Origin: JAYZVT01 sp050248375
Lineage (GTDB): Bacteria; Pseudomonadota; Alphaproteobacteria; Rhizobiales; Methyloligellaceae
DNA length: 12,571 nt
Reading direction: 5' to 3'
Assembly (NCBI GenBank): GCA_050248375.1
Contig: JBFWSL010000080.1
Span: 1-12,571, forward strand
This document shows, piece by piece, positions 1 to 8,028 of the stretch (the stretch's first letter is position 1; each line of letters begins with the position of its first letter). The translations under genes and the position numbers were made by a program. Under the pieces are notes generated by a model. The model was not told the DNA's origin. It saw only the letters and a program-made list of their open reading frames with translations, and did no database searches.

Positions 1-624
1 ACACTCGAACCACTGGAACTGGCGGCGCTGGTCTCCAGCCGGATCTGTCACGACATCATCAGCCCCGTGGGCGCCATCGTGAACGGTCTCGAGGTGCTCG
101 CCGAGGAGCAGGACGGGGACATGCGCGAGCATGCCATGGACCTTATCCGCAAGAGCGCGGCGCAGGCCTCCGCCAAGCTGCAGTTCGCGCGGCTCGCCTT
201 CGGAGCGGCGGGTTCGGCCGGCGCCAGCATAGATCTCGGCGACGCGGAGACCGTGTCGCGGGCGCTGCTGGACCCGGACAAGCACAAGCTGGAATGGACG
301 GGGCCGCGCGCGGCCCTGCCCAAGAACAAGGTGAAGCTGCTGCTGAACATGCTCACCATGGCCCTCGGCGCGCTGCCGCGCGGCGGTACTCTCGCCGTGA
401 CGGTGACCGGGGAGGACGATGCGCCCAGCTTCGAGATCAAGGGGTCCGGCGACCGGGCGAAGATCAGCGACCGCCTGCTGGAGGCGCTGAACGGCTCGGG
501 CAGCCTGGATGCCCATTCCATCCAGCCTTTCTACGCGGCGCGTATCGCGGAGGCCGCCGGGATGAAGCTATCGGTGGCGATGGAGGGCGAGGACGCCGTG
601 TTCAAGGCCGTTCCTCACAACTGA
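1..624 (+). CDS. chpT: Histidine phosphotransferase ChpT (5' end cut by window edge)
   Basis: ChpT is a cytoplasmic dimeric phosphotransferase that relays phosphate from the hybrid kinase CckA to CtrA and CpdR. The reading frame is open from base 1, so the start lies outside the window and probably only a few residues are missing. The phospho-accepting His is codon 17 (49-51) in the motif SRICHDIISPVGAIVNGLE, which matches the ChpT H-box. It begins helix one of a two-helix dimerisation domain (codons about 5-75). The remainder (about 80-205) resembles the degenerate, non-ATP-binding kinase-like fold of the family. A GTG at 67 could be mistaken for the start, but using it would discard the catalytic His. 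The gene ends with TGA at 622-624, 162 nt upstream of cheA on the same strand. Family assignment rests on motif recall and is strong. Confidence 0.93.
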   Translation, partial: TLEPLELAALVSSRICHDIISPVGAIVNGLEVLAEEQDGDMREHAMDLIRKSAAQASAKLQFARLAFGAAGSAGASIDLGDAETVSRALLDPDKHKLEWTGPRAALPKNKVKLLLNMLTMALGALPRGGTLAVTVTGEDDAPSFEIKGSGDRAKISDRLLEALNGSGSLDAHSIQPFYAARIAEAAGMKLSVAMEGEDAVFKAVPHN

Positions 625-645
625 GATGGCCCCGGGCAAGGAGCT

Positions 646-696
646 TCAACCATAGATTGCAGGCTCGCCCGGCTTCGCTTCAACCAAACGTAAACC
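646..696 (+). promoter_or_regulatory. Candidate CtrA-binding half-sites upstream of cheA
   Basis: The chpT-cheA spacer contains the decamer GCTTCAACCA twice (643-652 and 677-686). The first copy reads TCAACCAT at 646-653, one mismatch from the CtrA half-site TTAACCAT. The second opens TCAA-CCAAACG-TAAA (680-694), which has the TTAA-N7-TTAA spacing with two mismatches. A GATTC (GANTC class) lies at 756-760. Regulation of the che operon by CtrA is inferred from these degenerate matches and from chpT/ctrA being neighbours. Confidence 0.4.
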
Positions 697-786
697 CTTT
701 CTGTTCACACTTCCCGTGACCGCCCTGACCGGGGCAACGCGGCTTGCCGCGCCCGGATTCCGGCGAAAACGAGGGGATGGGATCAG

Positions 787-3537
787 ATGGACGATCTGCT
801 GAGCGAATTCCTGACGGAAAGCGCGGAAAGCCTCGACGTCATCGACGTCGAGCTGGTGAAGTTCGAGCAGGAGCCAAACAACGCTGAGATTCTCGGCAAC
901 ATCTTCCGTCTCGTTCACACCATCAAGGGCACCTGCGGCTTCCTCGGCCTGCCGCGGCTGGAGGCGCTGGCCCATGCCGCGGAAACGCTCATGGGCAAGT
1001 ATCGCGACGGGGCGCCGGTGACCCAGGACGGCGTGTCCGTCATCCTGAAGACCATCGACCGCATCAAGGAACTGCTGGGCCAGCTCGAGAAAACCGAGGC
1101 CGAGCCGGCGGGCGACGACCAGGACCTGATTTCCCGGCTCGAAGCCTTCTCCACCGGCGGCGACGCGGCGCCTCCGCCGGCAGCCGTTCCGGAAGCCGAG
1201 CCCGAGCGCGAGCTGCGTCCGGGCGAGGTGTCGCTGGAGGAACTGGAGCGCGCTTTCCAGGAGGCGGCGGGGCCGGAGGATATTTCGCCCGCCTCGGCTG
1301 CCGCCGCGGCGGCGGAAGCGGCCGGCGCGGACGTCGCGCCAGCTCCCGTGGCGCAGGCCTCCGCTCCGCAGAAAGTGGATGTGAAAAAGCTTCCCTCGCG
1401 GGCCTCCAGGGCCGGCGAGGACGATGGCGAGGCGCAGTCCGGCAAGGACGGCCAGCGCAAGTCGCAGTCGATCCGCGTGAACGTGGATACGCTGGAGCAC
1501 CTGATGACCATGGTCAGCGAGCTGGTGCTGACCCGCAACCAGCTCCTGGAAATGGTGCGCCGGCTGGACGACTCCGAGTTCAAGGTGCCGCTGCAGCGCC
1601 TGTCCAACGTGACGGCGGAACTGCAGGAAGGCGTGATGAAGACCCGCATGCAGCCGGTGGGCAACGCCTGGCAGAAGCTGCCGCGCATCGTGCGCGACCT
1701 GCAGCAGGAGCTTGGCAAGAAGATCGAGCTTGAGATGTCGGGCGCCGACACCGAGCTCGACCGCCAGGTGCTGGAAATGATCAAGGACCCGCTGACGCAC
1801 ATGGTGCGCAACTCGGCGGATCACGGGCTGGAGTCCACGCAAGACCGGCTCCGCCTGGGCAAGCCCGAGGTCGGCACGGTGCGGCTCAGCGCCTATCACG
1901 AGGGTGGCCATATCATCATCGAGGTGGCCGACGACGGCAAAGGCCTCGACGCGGAAAAGATCAGGGACAAGGTGATCGGCAACGGGCTTGCCAGCGCGGC
2001 CGAAGTGGAGAAGATGAGCGAAGCCCAGCTTCACAAGTTCATCTTCAACGCCGGCTTCTCCACCGCCGCGAAAGTGACGGCGGTGTCGGGCCGCGGCGTC
2101 GGCATGGACGTGGTGCGCACCAACATCGAGCTGATCGGCGGCACGGTGGACGTGAAGTCGGTGCAGGGCCAGGGCACCACCTTCATCATCAAGATACCGC
2201 TGACGCTGGCCATCGTCTCGGCGCTGATCGTGGAGTCGAGCGGACAACGATTCGCCATCCCGCAGCTCAGCGTGGTCGAGCTGGTGCGTACGCACAGGAA
2301 CGCGGAGCACCGCATCGAGATGATCAACGAGACCCCGGTGCTGCGCCTGCGCAACAAGCTGCTGCCGCTGATCCGGCTGTCCAGGCTGCTGAAGCTGAAC
2401 TACGCCAGCCAGATGCTCTCCGCAGACGGGGAGGGCGAGGAGGCCGGGGAGGACCAGAACTTCTTCGTGGTCGTGATCCAGGTCGGCCCGCACCTGTTCG
2501 GCCTGGTGGTCGATTCCGTGTTCGATACCGAGGAAATCGTGGTCAAGCCGATGTCGTCGATGCTGCGCGATATCGCCATGTTCTCGGGCAACACGATCCT
2601 GGGCGACGGCAGCGTCATCATGATCATCGACCCCAACGGGATCGCGCAGACGGTTTCCGCTACCGCGCTGACGCAGGCCGGCGCGGCCAACGAGGCCGAC
2701 GAAGCCAATGTCTCCGTGGCGGAGGAGAAGACGGCACTGCTGCTGTTCCGCGCCGGCGATTCGCAGCCCAAGGCCGTGCCGCTGTCTCTGGTCACCCGGC
2801 TGGAGGAGATCGAGGTGTCCAGGATCGAGCAGGCCAACGGCAAGGAGCTGGTGCAGTACCGCGGCGTGCTGATGCCGCTGATCCGCGTCAACGAACAGAC
2901 CGGTCGCAAGGCCGAGGGGCACCAGCCGATCCTGGTGTTCTCCGACGAGCGCCGCTCCATGGGCCTGGTGGTGGACGAGATCGTGGACATCGTCGAGGAC
3001 CGGCTGAACGTGGAGATCGCGAGCGACACGCCGGGAATTCTCGGCTCGGCCGTGGTGCGCGACGCCGCCACCGACATCATCGACATCGCCCATTTCCTGG
3101 AGCAGGCCTTCGACGACTGGCTGCGCAACAAGGAAGAGTTCGGCAAGGGACGCGGCCATCAGCGCCTGCTGCTGGTGGATGACAGCGCCTTCTTCCGCAA
3201 CATGCTGGCGCCGCTGCTTTCGGCCTCGGGCTATCACGTGACGCTGGCGGATTCCGCCGAGCGGGCGCTGGCGCTGAAGGAGCGCGGCATCCAGTTCGAC
3301 ATCATCGTCAGCGACATCGAGATGCCCGGCATGGACGGCATCAGCTTCGCCAGGGCGGTTCGCAACGACGCCAGGTGGCAGCACACGCCGATCATCGCGC
3401 TGTCGTCGCTGACGTCGTCCGACGTCATCGAGAAGAGCCGGCAGGCGGGCTTCGCCGACTTCATCGGCAAGTTCGACCGCGAGGGGCTGATCGACAGCCT
3501 GCGCGAATGCTCAACACAGCTTGGAGCCGCCGCATGA
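787..3537 (+). CDS. cheA: Hybrid chemotaxis histidine kinase CheA with tandem CheW-like domains and C-terminal receiver
   Basis: Cytoplasmic kinase that reads chemoreceptor arrays and phosphorylates CheY and CheB. It is 916 residues, longer than the roughly 650-residue enteric enzyme. Domains in order: HPt/P1 (1-105) with phospho-His44 in LVHTIKGTCGFLGL; a low-complexity Ala/Pro/Glu linker (about 106-225) with no recognisable P2; P3 dimerisation helices (228-290); the P4 ATPase with the N-box around His338/Asn342/His346, DDGKGLD (382-388) and SGRGVGMD (434-441); a P5 CheW domain (about 475-620); a second CheW-like segment (about 648-775); and a receiver (793-912) with Asp798/Asp799, phospho-Asp843 in SDIEMPG, and Lys895. 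A GAGGGG Shine-Dalgarno at 771-776 supports this start. The stop overlaps the cheW start by 4 nt. CheA-receiver hybrids are known; the receiver may act as a phosphate sink, which is inference here. Confidence 0.95.
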   Translation: MDDLLSEFLTESAESLDVIDVELVKFEQEPNNAEILGNIFRLVHTIKGTCGFLGLPRLEALAHAAETLMGKYRDGAPVTQDGVSVILKTIDRIKELLGQLEKTEAEPAGDDQDLISRLEAFSTGGDAAPPPAAVPEAEPERELRPGEVSLEELERAFQEAAGPEDISPASAAAAAAEAAGADVAPAPVAQASAPQKVDVKKLPSRASRAGEDDGEAQSGKDGQRKSQSIRVNVDTLEHLMTMVSELVLTRNQLLEMVRRLDDSEFKVPLQRLSNVTAELQEGVMKTRMQPVGNAWQKLPRIVRDLQQELGKKIELEMSGADTELDRQVLEMIKDPLTHMVRNSADHGLESTQDRLRLGKPEVGTVRLSAYHEGGHIIIEVADDGKGLDAEKIRDKVIGNGLASAAEVEKMSEAQLHKFIFNAGFSTAAKVTAVSGRGVGMDVVRTNIELIGGTVDVKSVQGQGTTFIIKIPLTLAIVSALIVESSGQRFAIPQLSVVELVRTHRNAEHRIEMINETPVLRLRNKLLPLIRLSRLLKLNYASQMLSADGEGEEAGEDQNFFVVVIQVGPHLFGLVVDSVFDTEEIVVKPMSSMLRDIAMFSGNTILGDGSVIMIIDPNGIAQTVSATALTQAGAANEADEANVSVAEEKTALLLFRAGDSQPKAVPLSLVTRLEEIEVSRIEQANGKELVQYRGVLMPLIRVNEQTGRKAEGHQPILVFSDERRSMGLVVDEIVDIVEDRLNVEIASDTPGILGSAVVRDAATDIIDIAHFLEQAFDDWLRNKEEFGKGRGHQRLLLVDDSAFFRNMLAPLLSASGYHVTLADSAERALALKERGIQFDIIVSDIEMPGMDGISFARAVRNDARWQHTPIIALSSLTSSDVIEKSRQAGFADFIGKFDREGLIDSLRECSTQLGAAA

Positions 3538-4013
3538 CCAGCAAGGTCCGGGGAAACGCGGCCGCCATCGACGAGGCGGCGGAGGAATACATCACGGTCA
3601 GGATCGCCGACCAGCTCTTCGGGCTGCCGATCCTGGGCGTGCAGGACGTGTTCATGCCGGAATCGGTGGCCAACGTGCCGCTGGCGCCGCCGGAGGTCGC
3701 GGGCGTGCTCAACCTGCGCGGCCGCATCGTCACGGCGATCGACATGCGCAGGCGGCTCGGCCTGCCGCCGAGCCAGACCAAGAAGGCGCGCATGGCCGTC
3801 GGCATCGAGCATAACGGGGAGTCCTACGGCCTGGTGATCGACGAGGTGGGCGAGGTGCAGCGGCTGTCGCCGGACACCTTCGAGGCAAACCCGGTCAACT
3901 TGGATCCGCGCTGGGCGGGCGTCTCGGCGGGCATCCACCGGCTGGATGGCAGCCTGATGGTGGTGCTCGACGTGAAGAAGGTGCTGGCCCTTTCGGTCAA
4001 GGAAGCCGCGTAG
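3534..4013 (+). CDS. cheW: Chemotaxis coupling protein CheW
   Basis: Adaptor that links chemoreceptors to CheA in the membrane-associated signalling array. The 159 residues are a single CheW domain and nothing else: beta-rich N-terminal part (18-55), the conserved region VLNLRGRIVTAIDMRRRLGL (58-77) that contacts receptor and kinase, and a C-terminal subdomain (85-150) including GLVIDEVGEVQRL. The frame is open further upstream inside cheA, but the ATG at 3534 gives the usual family length, overlaps the cheA stop as ATGA, and has GGAG at 3523-3526 seven bases before it. Translational coupling with cheA is therefore likely, giving matched amounts of kinase and adaptor. Confidence 0.95.
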   Translation: MTSKVRGNAAAIDEAAEEYITVRIADQLFGLPILGVQDVFMPESVANVPLAPPEVAGVLNLRGRIVTAIDMRRRLGLPPSQTKKARMAVGIEHNGESYGLVIDEVGEVQRLSPDTFEANPVNLDPRWAGVSAGIHRLDGSLMVVLDVKKVLALSVKEAA

Positions 4014-4058
4014 CGGGAACACTCGCGTCTCTGGGCGGGAAAAGAAAAGGAACGCGTA

Positions 4059-4424
4059 ATGAAGCACTGTCTGGTGGTGGACGACAGCAGCGTTATCCGC
4101 AAGGTGGCGCGCTGCATTCTCGAGGGAATGAGCTTCGAGACATCGGAAGCGGAGAACGGCCGTGACGCGCTGGAGAAGTGCCGCACGCGCATGCCCGACG
4201 CCGTGCTGCTGGACTGGAACATGCCGGTGATGGACGGCATCGACTTCCTGGTGGCGCTGCGCAAGGAACACGGCGGCGATGCCCCCAAGGTGATCTTCTG
4301 CACCACCGAGAACAACGCCGACCACATTACCCGGGCGATCAGCGCCGGGGCCAACGAGTACATCATGAAGCCCTTCGACCGCGACATCATCGAGGCGAAG
4401 TTCCAGGAAGTCGGACTGATCTAG
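4059..4424 (+). CDS. cheY: Single-domain chemotaxis response regulator CheY
   Basis: Stand-alone receiver that, when phosphorylated by CheA, diffuses to the flagellar motor switch. At 121 residues it is the normal length for CheY with no output domain. The acidic pocket is Asp8/Asp9, the phospho-acceptor is Asp52 in LLDWNMPVMDG, the switch Thr is Thr82 (followed by Thr-Glu), and the conserved Lys is Lys104 in IMKPFD. A strong AAAAGGAA Shine-Dalgarno lies at 4045-4052. The gene follows cheW after 45 nt and precedes cheB by 11 nt. The Trp directly after the phospho-Asp is typical of a CheY group often seen beside cheA/cheW/cheB. A role in motor switching is expected, but a phosphate-sink role cannot be excluded from sequence alone. 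Confidence 0.93.
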   Translation: MKHCLVVDDSSVIRKVARCILEGMSFETSEAENGRDALEKCRTRMPDAVLLDWNMPVMDGIDFLVALRKEHGGDAPKVIFCTTENNADHITRAISAGANEYIMKPFDRDIIEAKFQEVGLI

Positions 4425-4435
4425 GGTCCCGAATA

Positions 4436-5572
4436 ATGGCGTTGTCATCCGAATTGCCGGACGTTCAGCCGCCCGCTGACGCCGGTGCGTTGAGGGTGGC
4501 CGTCGTCGACGATTCCGCGGTGGTGCGCGGCCTGGTCGCGCGCTGGCTGATGGAGGACGGGCGTTTCGAGGTGGTGGGGCGCTTCGCCAACGGCCGCCTC
4601 GCCGTCGATGGCATCGTGACCTGCCGGCCGGACGCGGTCATCCTCGACATCGAGATGCCGGTGATGGACGGCCTCGCGGCCCTGTCGGAGCTGCTGAAGA
4701 AAGTTCCGGGCCTGAAGGTGCTGATGGCCTCGACGCTGACGCGGCGCAACGCGGAGATCAGCCTGCGCGCGCTGTCGCTCGGCGCCTTCGACTACATCCC
4801 TAAGCCGGAATCGAACAGCGGCATCACCACGTCGGCCAGCTTCCGCGAGGAACTGCTGCGCAAGCTCTCGGGGCTGCTGCGGCAGCCGAGGTCAAGGACC
4901 GTCAGCGAGGCGCGTCCGCAGGCGCCGCACAAGGCGAGGTCGCATCACGCGGCGGCGCCCATCACGCTGCGCAACTTCTCCAGCGTGAAGCCCAGGGTGA
5001 TCGCCATCGGCAGCTCCACCGGCGGCCCGCAGGCGCTTTCCCGGGTGTTCGGCGAGATCGGGCCGCATCTGGCGAGCGTTCCCGTGGTCATCACCCAGCA
5101 CATGCCGCCGACCTTCACGGCGATCCTGGCCGAGCATATGGGGCGCATCGCCGGGCGGCCGGCGCGGGAGGGGCGGGACGGGGAACCGCTGTTGCCGGGC
5201 ACCATCTATATCGCGCCAGGCGGCAAGCACATGGACCTGCGCCAGCAGGACGGGCACGCGGTTATCCGCGTCTACGACGGCCCGGAGATAAACTTCTGCC
5301 GTCCGGCGGTCGATCCGCTGTTCGAGAGCGTGGCGAAGCTGTTCGGCCCCTCGGCGCTGTCGGTGGTGCTGACCGGCATGGGCCATGACGGGGCGGCGGG
5401 GGCGCTCACCATCGCCAACGCGGGCGGCAGCGTCATCGCCCAGGACGAGGCGACCAGCGTGGTCTGGGGCATGCCGGGCGCCACGGCGGCCGCGGGCGCC
5501 TGCGCCGCGGTGCTGCCGCTGGACAGGATCGGCGGCAGGATCCTCGGGCTGCTGGGAGGGGTCAGGTCATGA
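4436..5572 (+). CDS. cheB: Protein-glutamate methylesterase/glutamine deamidase CheB
   Basis: Adaptation enzyme that removes methyl groups from chemoreceptor glutamates (and deamidates glutamines) when phosphorylated by CheA. The protein has 378 residues. The N-terminal receiver (about 18-140) has Asp25/Asp26, phospho-Asp71 in ILDIEMPVMDG and Lys123. A basic, low-complexity linker (150-180) follows, then the esterase domain (185-375) with the Ser-His-Asp triad visible as Ser194 in GSSTGG, His222 in ITQHMP and Asp318 in TGMGHDGA. The frame continues upstream through cheY, but the ATG at 4436 sits 11 nt after the cheY stop with AGGG at 4423-4426 and gives normal length. The final codons overlap cheR by 4 nt, pairing the two opposing adaptation enzymes. 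Confidence 0.96.
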   Translation: MALSSELPDVQPPADAGALRVAVVDDSAVVRGLVARWLMEDGRFEVVGRFANGRLAVDGIVTCRPDAVILDIEMPVMDGLAALSELLKKVPGLKVLMASTLTRRNAEISLRALSLGAFDYIPKPESNSGITTSASFREELLRKLSGLLRQPRSRTVSEARPQAPHKARSHHAAAPITLRNFSSVKPRVIAIGSSTGGPQALSRVFGEIGPHLASVPVVITQHMPPTFTAILAEHMGRIAGRPAREGRDGEPLLPGTIYIAPGGKHMDLRQQDGHAVIRVYDGPEINFCRPAVDPLFESVAKLFGPSALSVVLTGMGHDGAAGALTIANAGGSVIAQDEATSVVWGMPGATAAAGACAAVLPLDRIGGRILGLLGGVRS

Positions 5573-6486
5573 CGCCCCAGGATTTCGATTACCTCCGGGA
5601 GATGCTGAAAACGCGCTCCGGTCTCGTGCTGAGCGAGGAGAAGAAGTATCTCGTGGAATCGCGGCTGCTGCCGCTGGCGCGCGAGAACGGCCTGGACTCC
5701 CTGTCGGCGCTTGTCGGCGCGCTGAAATCGGCGAGCGGGGAACTGCTGCGCCGGCGCGCCACCGAGGCGATGACCATCAACGAGTCGTTCTTCTACCGGG
5801 ACAAGACGCCGTTCGAGAATTTCCGCAACATCATGGTCCCGGCCCTGAAGGCGTCGAAGGGCGCGTCGCGGCGGCTGCGCATCTGGTGCGCGGCCTCCTC
5901 CAGCGGGCAGGAGCCATACTCCCTGGCCATGGAAATACGGGAGATGGGCCCCGCTCTCGCGGGCTGGAATATCGAGATCGTCGGCACCGACATCTGCAGC
6001 GAGGTGCTGGAGAAGGCCAGGACCGGCCTTTACAGCCAGTTCGAGGTGCAGCGCGGACTGCCGATCCAGATGCTGGTCAAATATTTCAAACAGACCGGCA
6101 CCATGTGGCAGATCGATGCCTCCATCCGCGCCATGGTGCGCTACACGCAGTTCAACCTGCTGGAGACTTTCAGCCAGCTCGGCACCTTCGATATCGTCTT
6201 CTGCCGCAACGTGCTGATCTATTTCGACGCCGACACCAAGCGCGACATCCTGATGCGCATCTCCAGGCAACTGGCGCCCGACGGCTTCCTGGTGCTGGGG
6301 GCGGCGGAAACGGTGATCGGGCTCACCGACGCCTTCGCCACCATGCGCGAGGCGCGCGGCCTCTACCGGCACGCCAACGCGCCGCAACTGCCCGCGTCCG
6401 CCGCCTCGCCCGCGGCCAACGCCGCAACGTTGCGCCCCACCGGCGCGCCGGCCGCCATGCCCGCGGCGGCGGCCAAGGCGGGGTGA
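5569..6486 (+). CDS. cheR: Chemoreceptor glutamate methyltransferase CheR
   Basis: S-adenosylmethionine-dependent enzyme that methylates chemoreceptor glutamates, opposing CheB. The 305 residues show the small helical N-terminal domain (1-70), the NESFFYRD segment (71-78) that corresponds to the family's conserved FFRD region, the SAM-binding loop in WCAASSSGQEPYSLAM (106-121), an acidic residue binding SAM ribose around Asp141, and the FCRNVLIYFD motif (211-220). Residues 272-305 form an Ala/Pro-rich tail with no recognisable fold and no C-terminal TPR domain. A strong GGGAGGGG at 5554-5561 precedes the ATG, which overlaps the cheB stop. This is the last gene of the che operon; no cheD follows. 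Confidence 0.96.
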   Translation: MTPQDFDYLREMLKTRSGLVLSEEKKYLVESRLLPLARENGLDSLSALVGALKSASGELLRRRATEAMTINESFFYRDKTPFENFRNIMVPALKASKGASRRLRIWCAASSSGQEPYSLAMEIREMGPALAGWNIEIVGTDICSEVLEKARTGLYSQFEVQRGLPIQMLVKYFKQTGTMWQIDASIRAMVRYTQFNLLETFSQLGTFDIVFCRNVLIYFDADTKRDILMRISRQLAPDGFLVLGAAETVIGLTDAFATMREARGLYRHANAPQLPASAASPAANAATLRPTGAPAAMPAAAAKAG

Positions 6487-6522
6487 GGGCCGGCGGCCAC
6501 CTACCCGGCCCGTCGGGTTGCG

Positions 6523-6531
6523 TGCTATGGT
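6523..6531 (+). promoter_or_regulatory. Possible extended -10 element for the toxin-antitoxin pair
   Basis: TGCTATGGT matches an extended -10 (TG-N-TATnnT). There is no good -35 about 17 bp upstream. The expected transcription start would fall at or within a base or two of the ATG at 6538, so the message may be leaderless. The only Shine-Dalgarno-like bases (GGTGAG, 6529-6534) are too close to the ATG. Confidence 0.35.
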
Positions 6532-6537
6532 GAGAAT

Positions 6538-6771
6538 ATGAACGGGAAGCAACTCGAAGATATTCTCGATGCCGCGCGCGCCTGGCCGCCCGAGGACCAA
6601 GAGGAACTGGTGGAATTGGCCCGGGAAATCGAGGCGCGGCGTCATGGCGTTTACCATGCGACGGCTGAGGAACTGGCGGCGATAGACGAAGCCTTGAAGG
6701 CGGTGAAGCAGGGTCAGGTGGCGACCGGAGCGGAAGTCGAGGCGGTGTTCGCCAAGTACCGCCGCGCATAA
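6538..6771 (+). CDS. Putative antitoxin of a ParE/RelE-type toxin-antitoxin pair
   Basis: A 77-residue acidic, mainly helical protein. I do not recognise a specific family with certainty. Its size, position directly upstream of a ParE/RelE-like toxin, 2-nt gap to that gene, and a C-terminal stretch (about 45-77, ending EVEAVFAKYRRA) resembling the toxin-wrapping tails of such antitoxins point to an antitoxin. No obvious ribbon-helix-helix DNA-binding segment is visible, so operon autoregulation is not evident. In the usual scheme it would bind and neutralise the downstream toxin and be degraded faster than it. It lies 51 nt after cheR. It could instead be an unrelated small protein that happens to precede the toxin. 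Confidence 0.7.
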   Translation: MNGKQLEDILDAARAWPPEDQEELVELAREIEARRHGVYHATAEELAAIDEALKAVKQGQVATGAEVEAVFAKYRRA

Positions 6772-6773
6772 AT

Positions 6774-7046
6774 GTGCGCTATTCGAAGCTCGCACTGGCC
6801 GAGCTCGATGTCATTCTGAACACCATAGCCGCGGAAGACCCAGGCGCCGCCGCGCGCTTCGAAGGCCGGGTGCGGCGCGTCGTCGAGCGTATCGGACGGT
6901 TTCCCGAGGGAGCCCGGAAGGTCGACGGACGGCCGGGCGTATTCCGGGTGCCGCTGGTGCGTTATCCTTACGTGATCTACTACAGCGTCATTCAGGGCGA
7001 GGTGACGATCCTGCGCCTTTTGCATGGGGCGCGGGACAGGGCTTAG
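6774..7046 (+). CDS. ParE/RelE superfamily toxin
   Basis: A 90-residue basic protein with the ParE/RelE plasmid-stabilisation pattern: an N-terminal strand (RYSKLALAELDVI), two helices (about 17-48) with the alternating A-R-F-E-x-R-V-R-R-V heptads, then beta strands with GVFRVPLVRYPYVIYYSV (about 60-77) and a C-terminal strand ending ILRLLHGARDRA. ParE members poison DNA gyrase and RelE members cleave ribosomal mRNA; the sequence does not decide between them, although the Arg-Tyr-x-Tyr-x-Ile-Tyr-Tyr strand is common in ParE-like proteins. The start is GTG at 6774, two bases after the antitoxin stop, with no clear Shine-Dalgarno, so translation probably depends on coupling. An ATG at 6772 is out of frame. 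Confidence 0.87.
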   Translation: MRYSKLALAELDVILNTIAAEDPGAAARFEGRVRRVVERIGRFPEGARKVDGRPGVFRVPLVRYPYVIYYSVIQGEVTILRLLHGARDRA

Positions 7047-7061
7047 CCGGCAGCGCCCTCC

Positions 7062-7089
7062 AAAAGAAAAAGGGGGCCGAAGCCCCCTT
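7062..7089 (-). terminator. Intrinsic terminator of ctrA (UUCG tetraloop)
   Basis: On the minus strand an 8-bp stem (7089-7082 with 7077-7070) of AAGGGGGC and its complement closes a TTCG loop inside the C(UUCG)G context. It runs directly into TTTTTCTTTT. This lies 24 nt past the ctrA stop. The plus-strand side has only a pyrimidine-rich tail, so termination of the toxin gene by the same hairpin would be weaker. Confidence 0.9.
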
Positions 7090-7113
7090 CCTTCCCTCCG
7101 ACGCCCGGTCGTA

Positions 7114-7812
<699 letters not shown>

Positions 7813-7889
7813 TTCAATCCTCTTCCTTCGGGCCCGTAAGCGGCCTCTCGCCCCGATATGTTCCCCGAACCCCTTCACGCACGCGCGGA

Positions 7890-7908
7890 ATGGTTAACCC
7901 GAATCAAC
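7890..7908 (-). promoter_or_regulatory. CtrA-box-like site overlapping a GANTC site, upstream of ctrA
   Basis: On the minus strand TTAACCAT (7897-7890) is an exact match to the CtrA half-site, 78-85 bp upstream of the ctrA start codon. On the plus strand TTAA-CCCGAAT-CAAC (7894-7908) is a TTAA-N7-TTAA arrangement with the second element degenerate. The GANTC site GAATC (7901-7905) lies inside the motif. A second GTTAAC (7925-7930) is nearby. The implied role is CtrA autoregulation, possibly methylation-sensitive; this is inferred from motifs. Confidence 0.65.
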
Positions 7909-8028
7909 AAATTAGGCCCAAATCGTTAACAAAACCTAATCCGGGCCCCTTTTCGAAAGGCTTTCTCAACCACACGCAGCCGCCCGGCTTGCGCGCCGCC
8001 ACAGGCGTGATTCGGCGCACTTCCGCCC

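Noticed and set aside
67..69. GTG at 67 as the start of chpT
   Set aside because: It would remove the phosphorylated His at codon 17; the frame is open to base 1.
646..3384. A 912-codon open frame on the minus strand opposite cheA
   Set aside because: Composition is the His/Arg/Leu-rich pattern of a shadow frame in high-GC DNA; the plus-strand CheA has complete domains throughout.
3234..4448. Long minus-strand frame opposite cheA/cheW/cheY
   Set aside because: It crosses three well-supported genes and shows no recognisable domain.
6772..6774. ATG at 6772 as the toxin start
   Set aside because: It is out of frame with the ParE-like protein; GTG at 6774 is in frame.
7813..7878. 22-codon N-terminal extension of CtrA
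   Set aside because: The family start MRVLLIEDD and the Shine-Dalgarno GGAAGAGG both fix the ATG at 7812.
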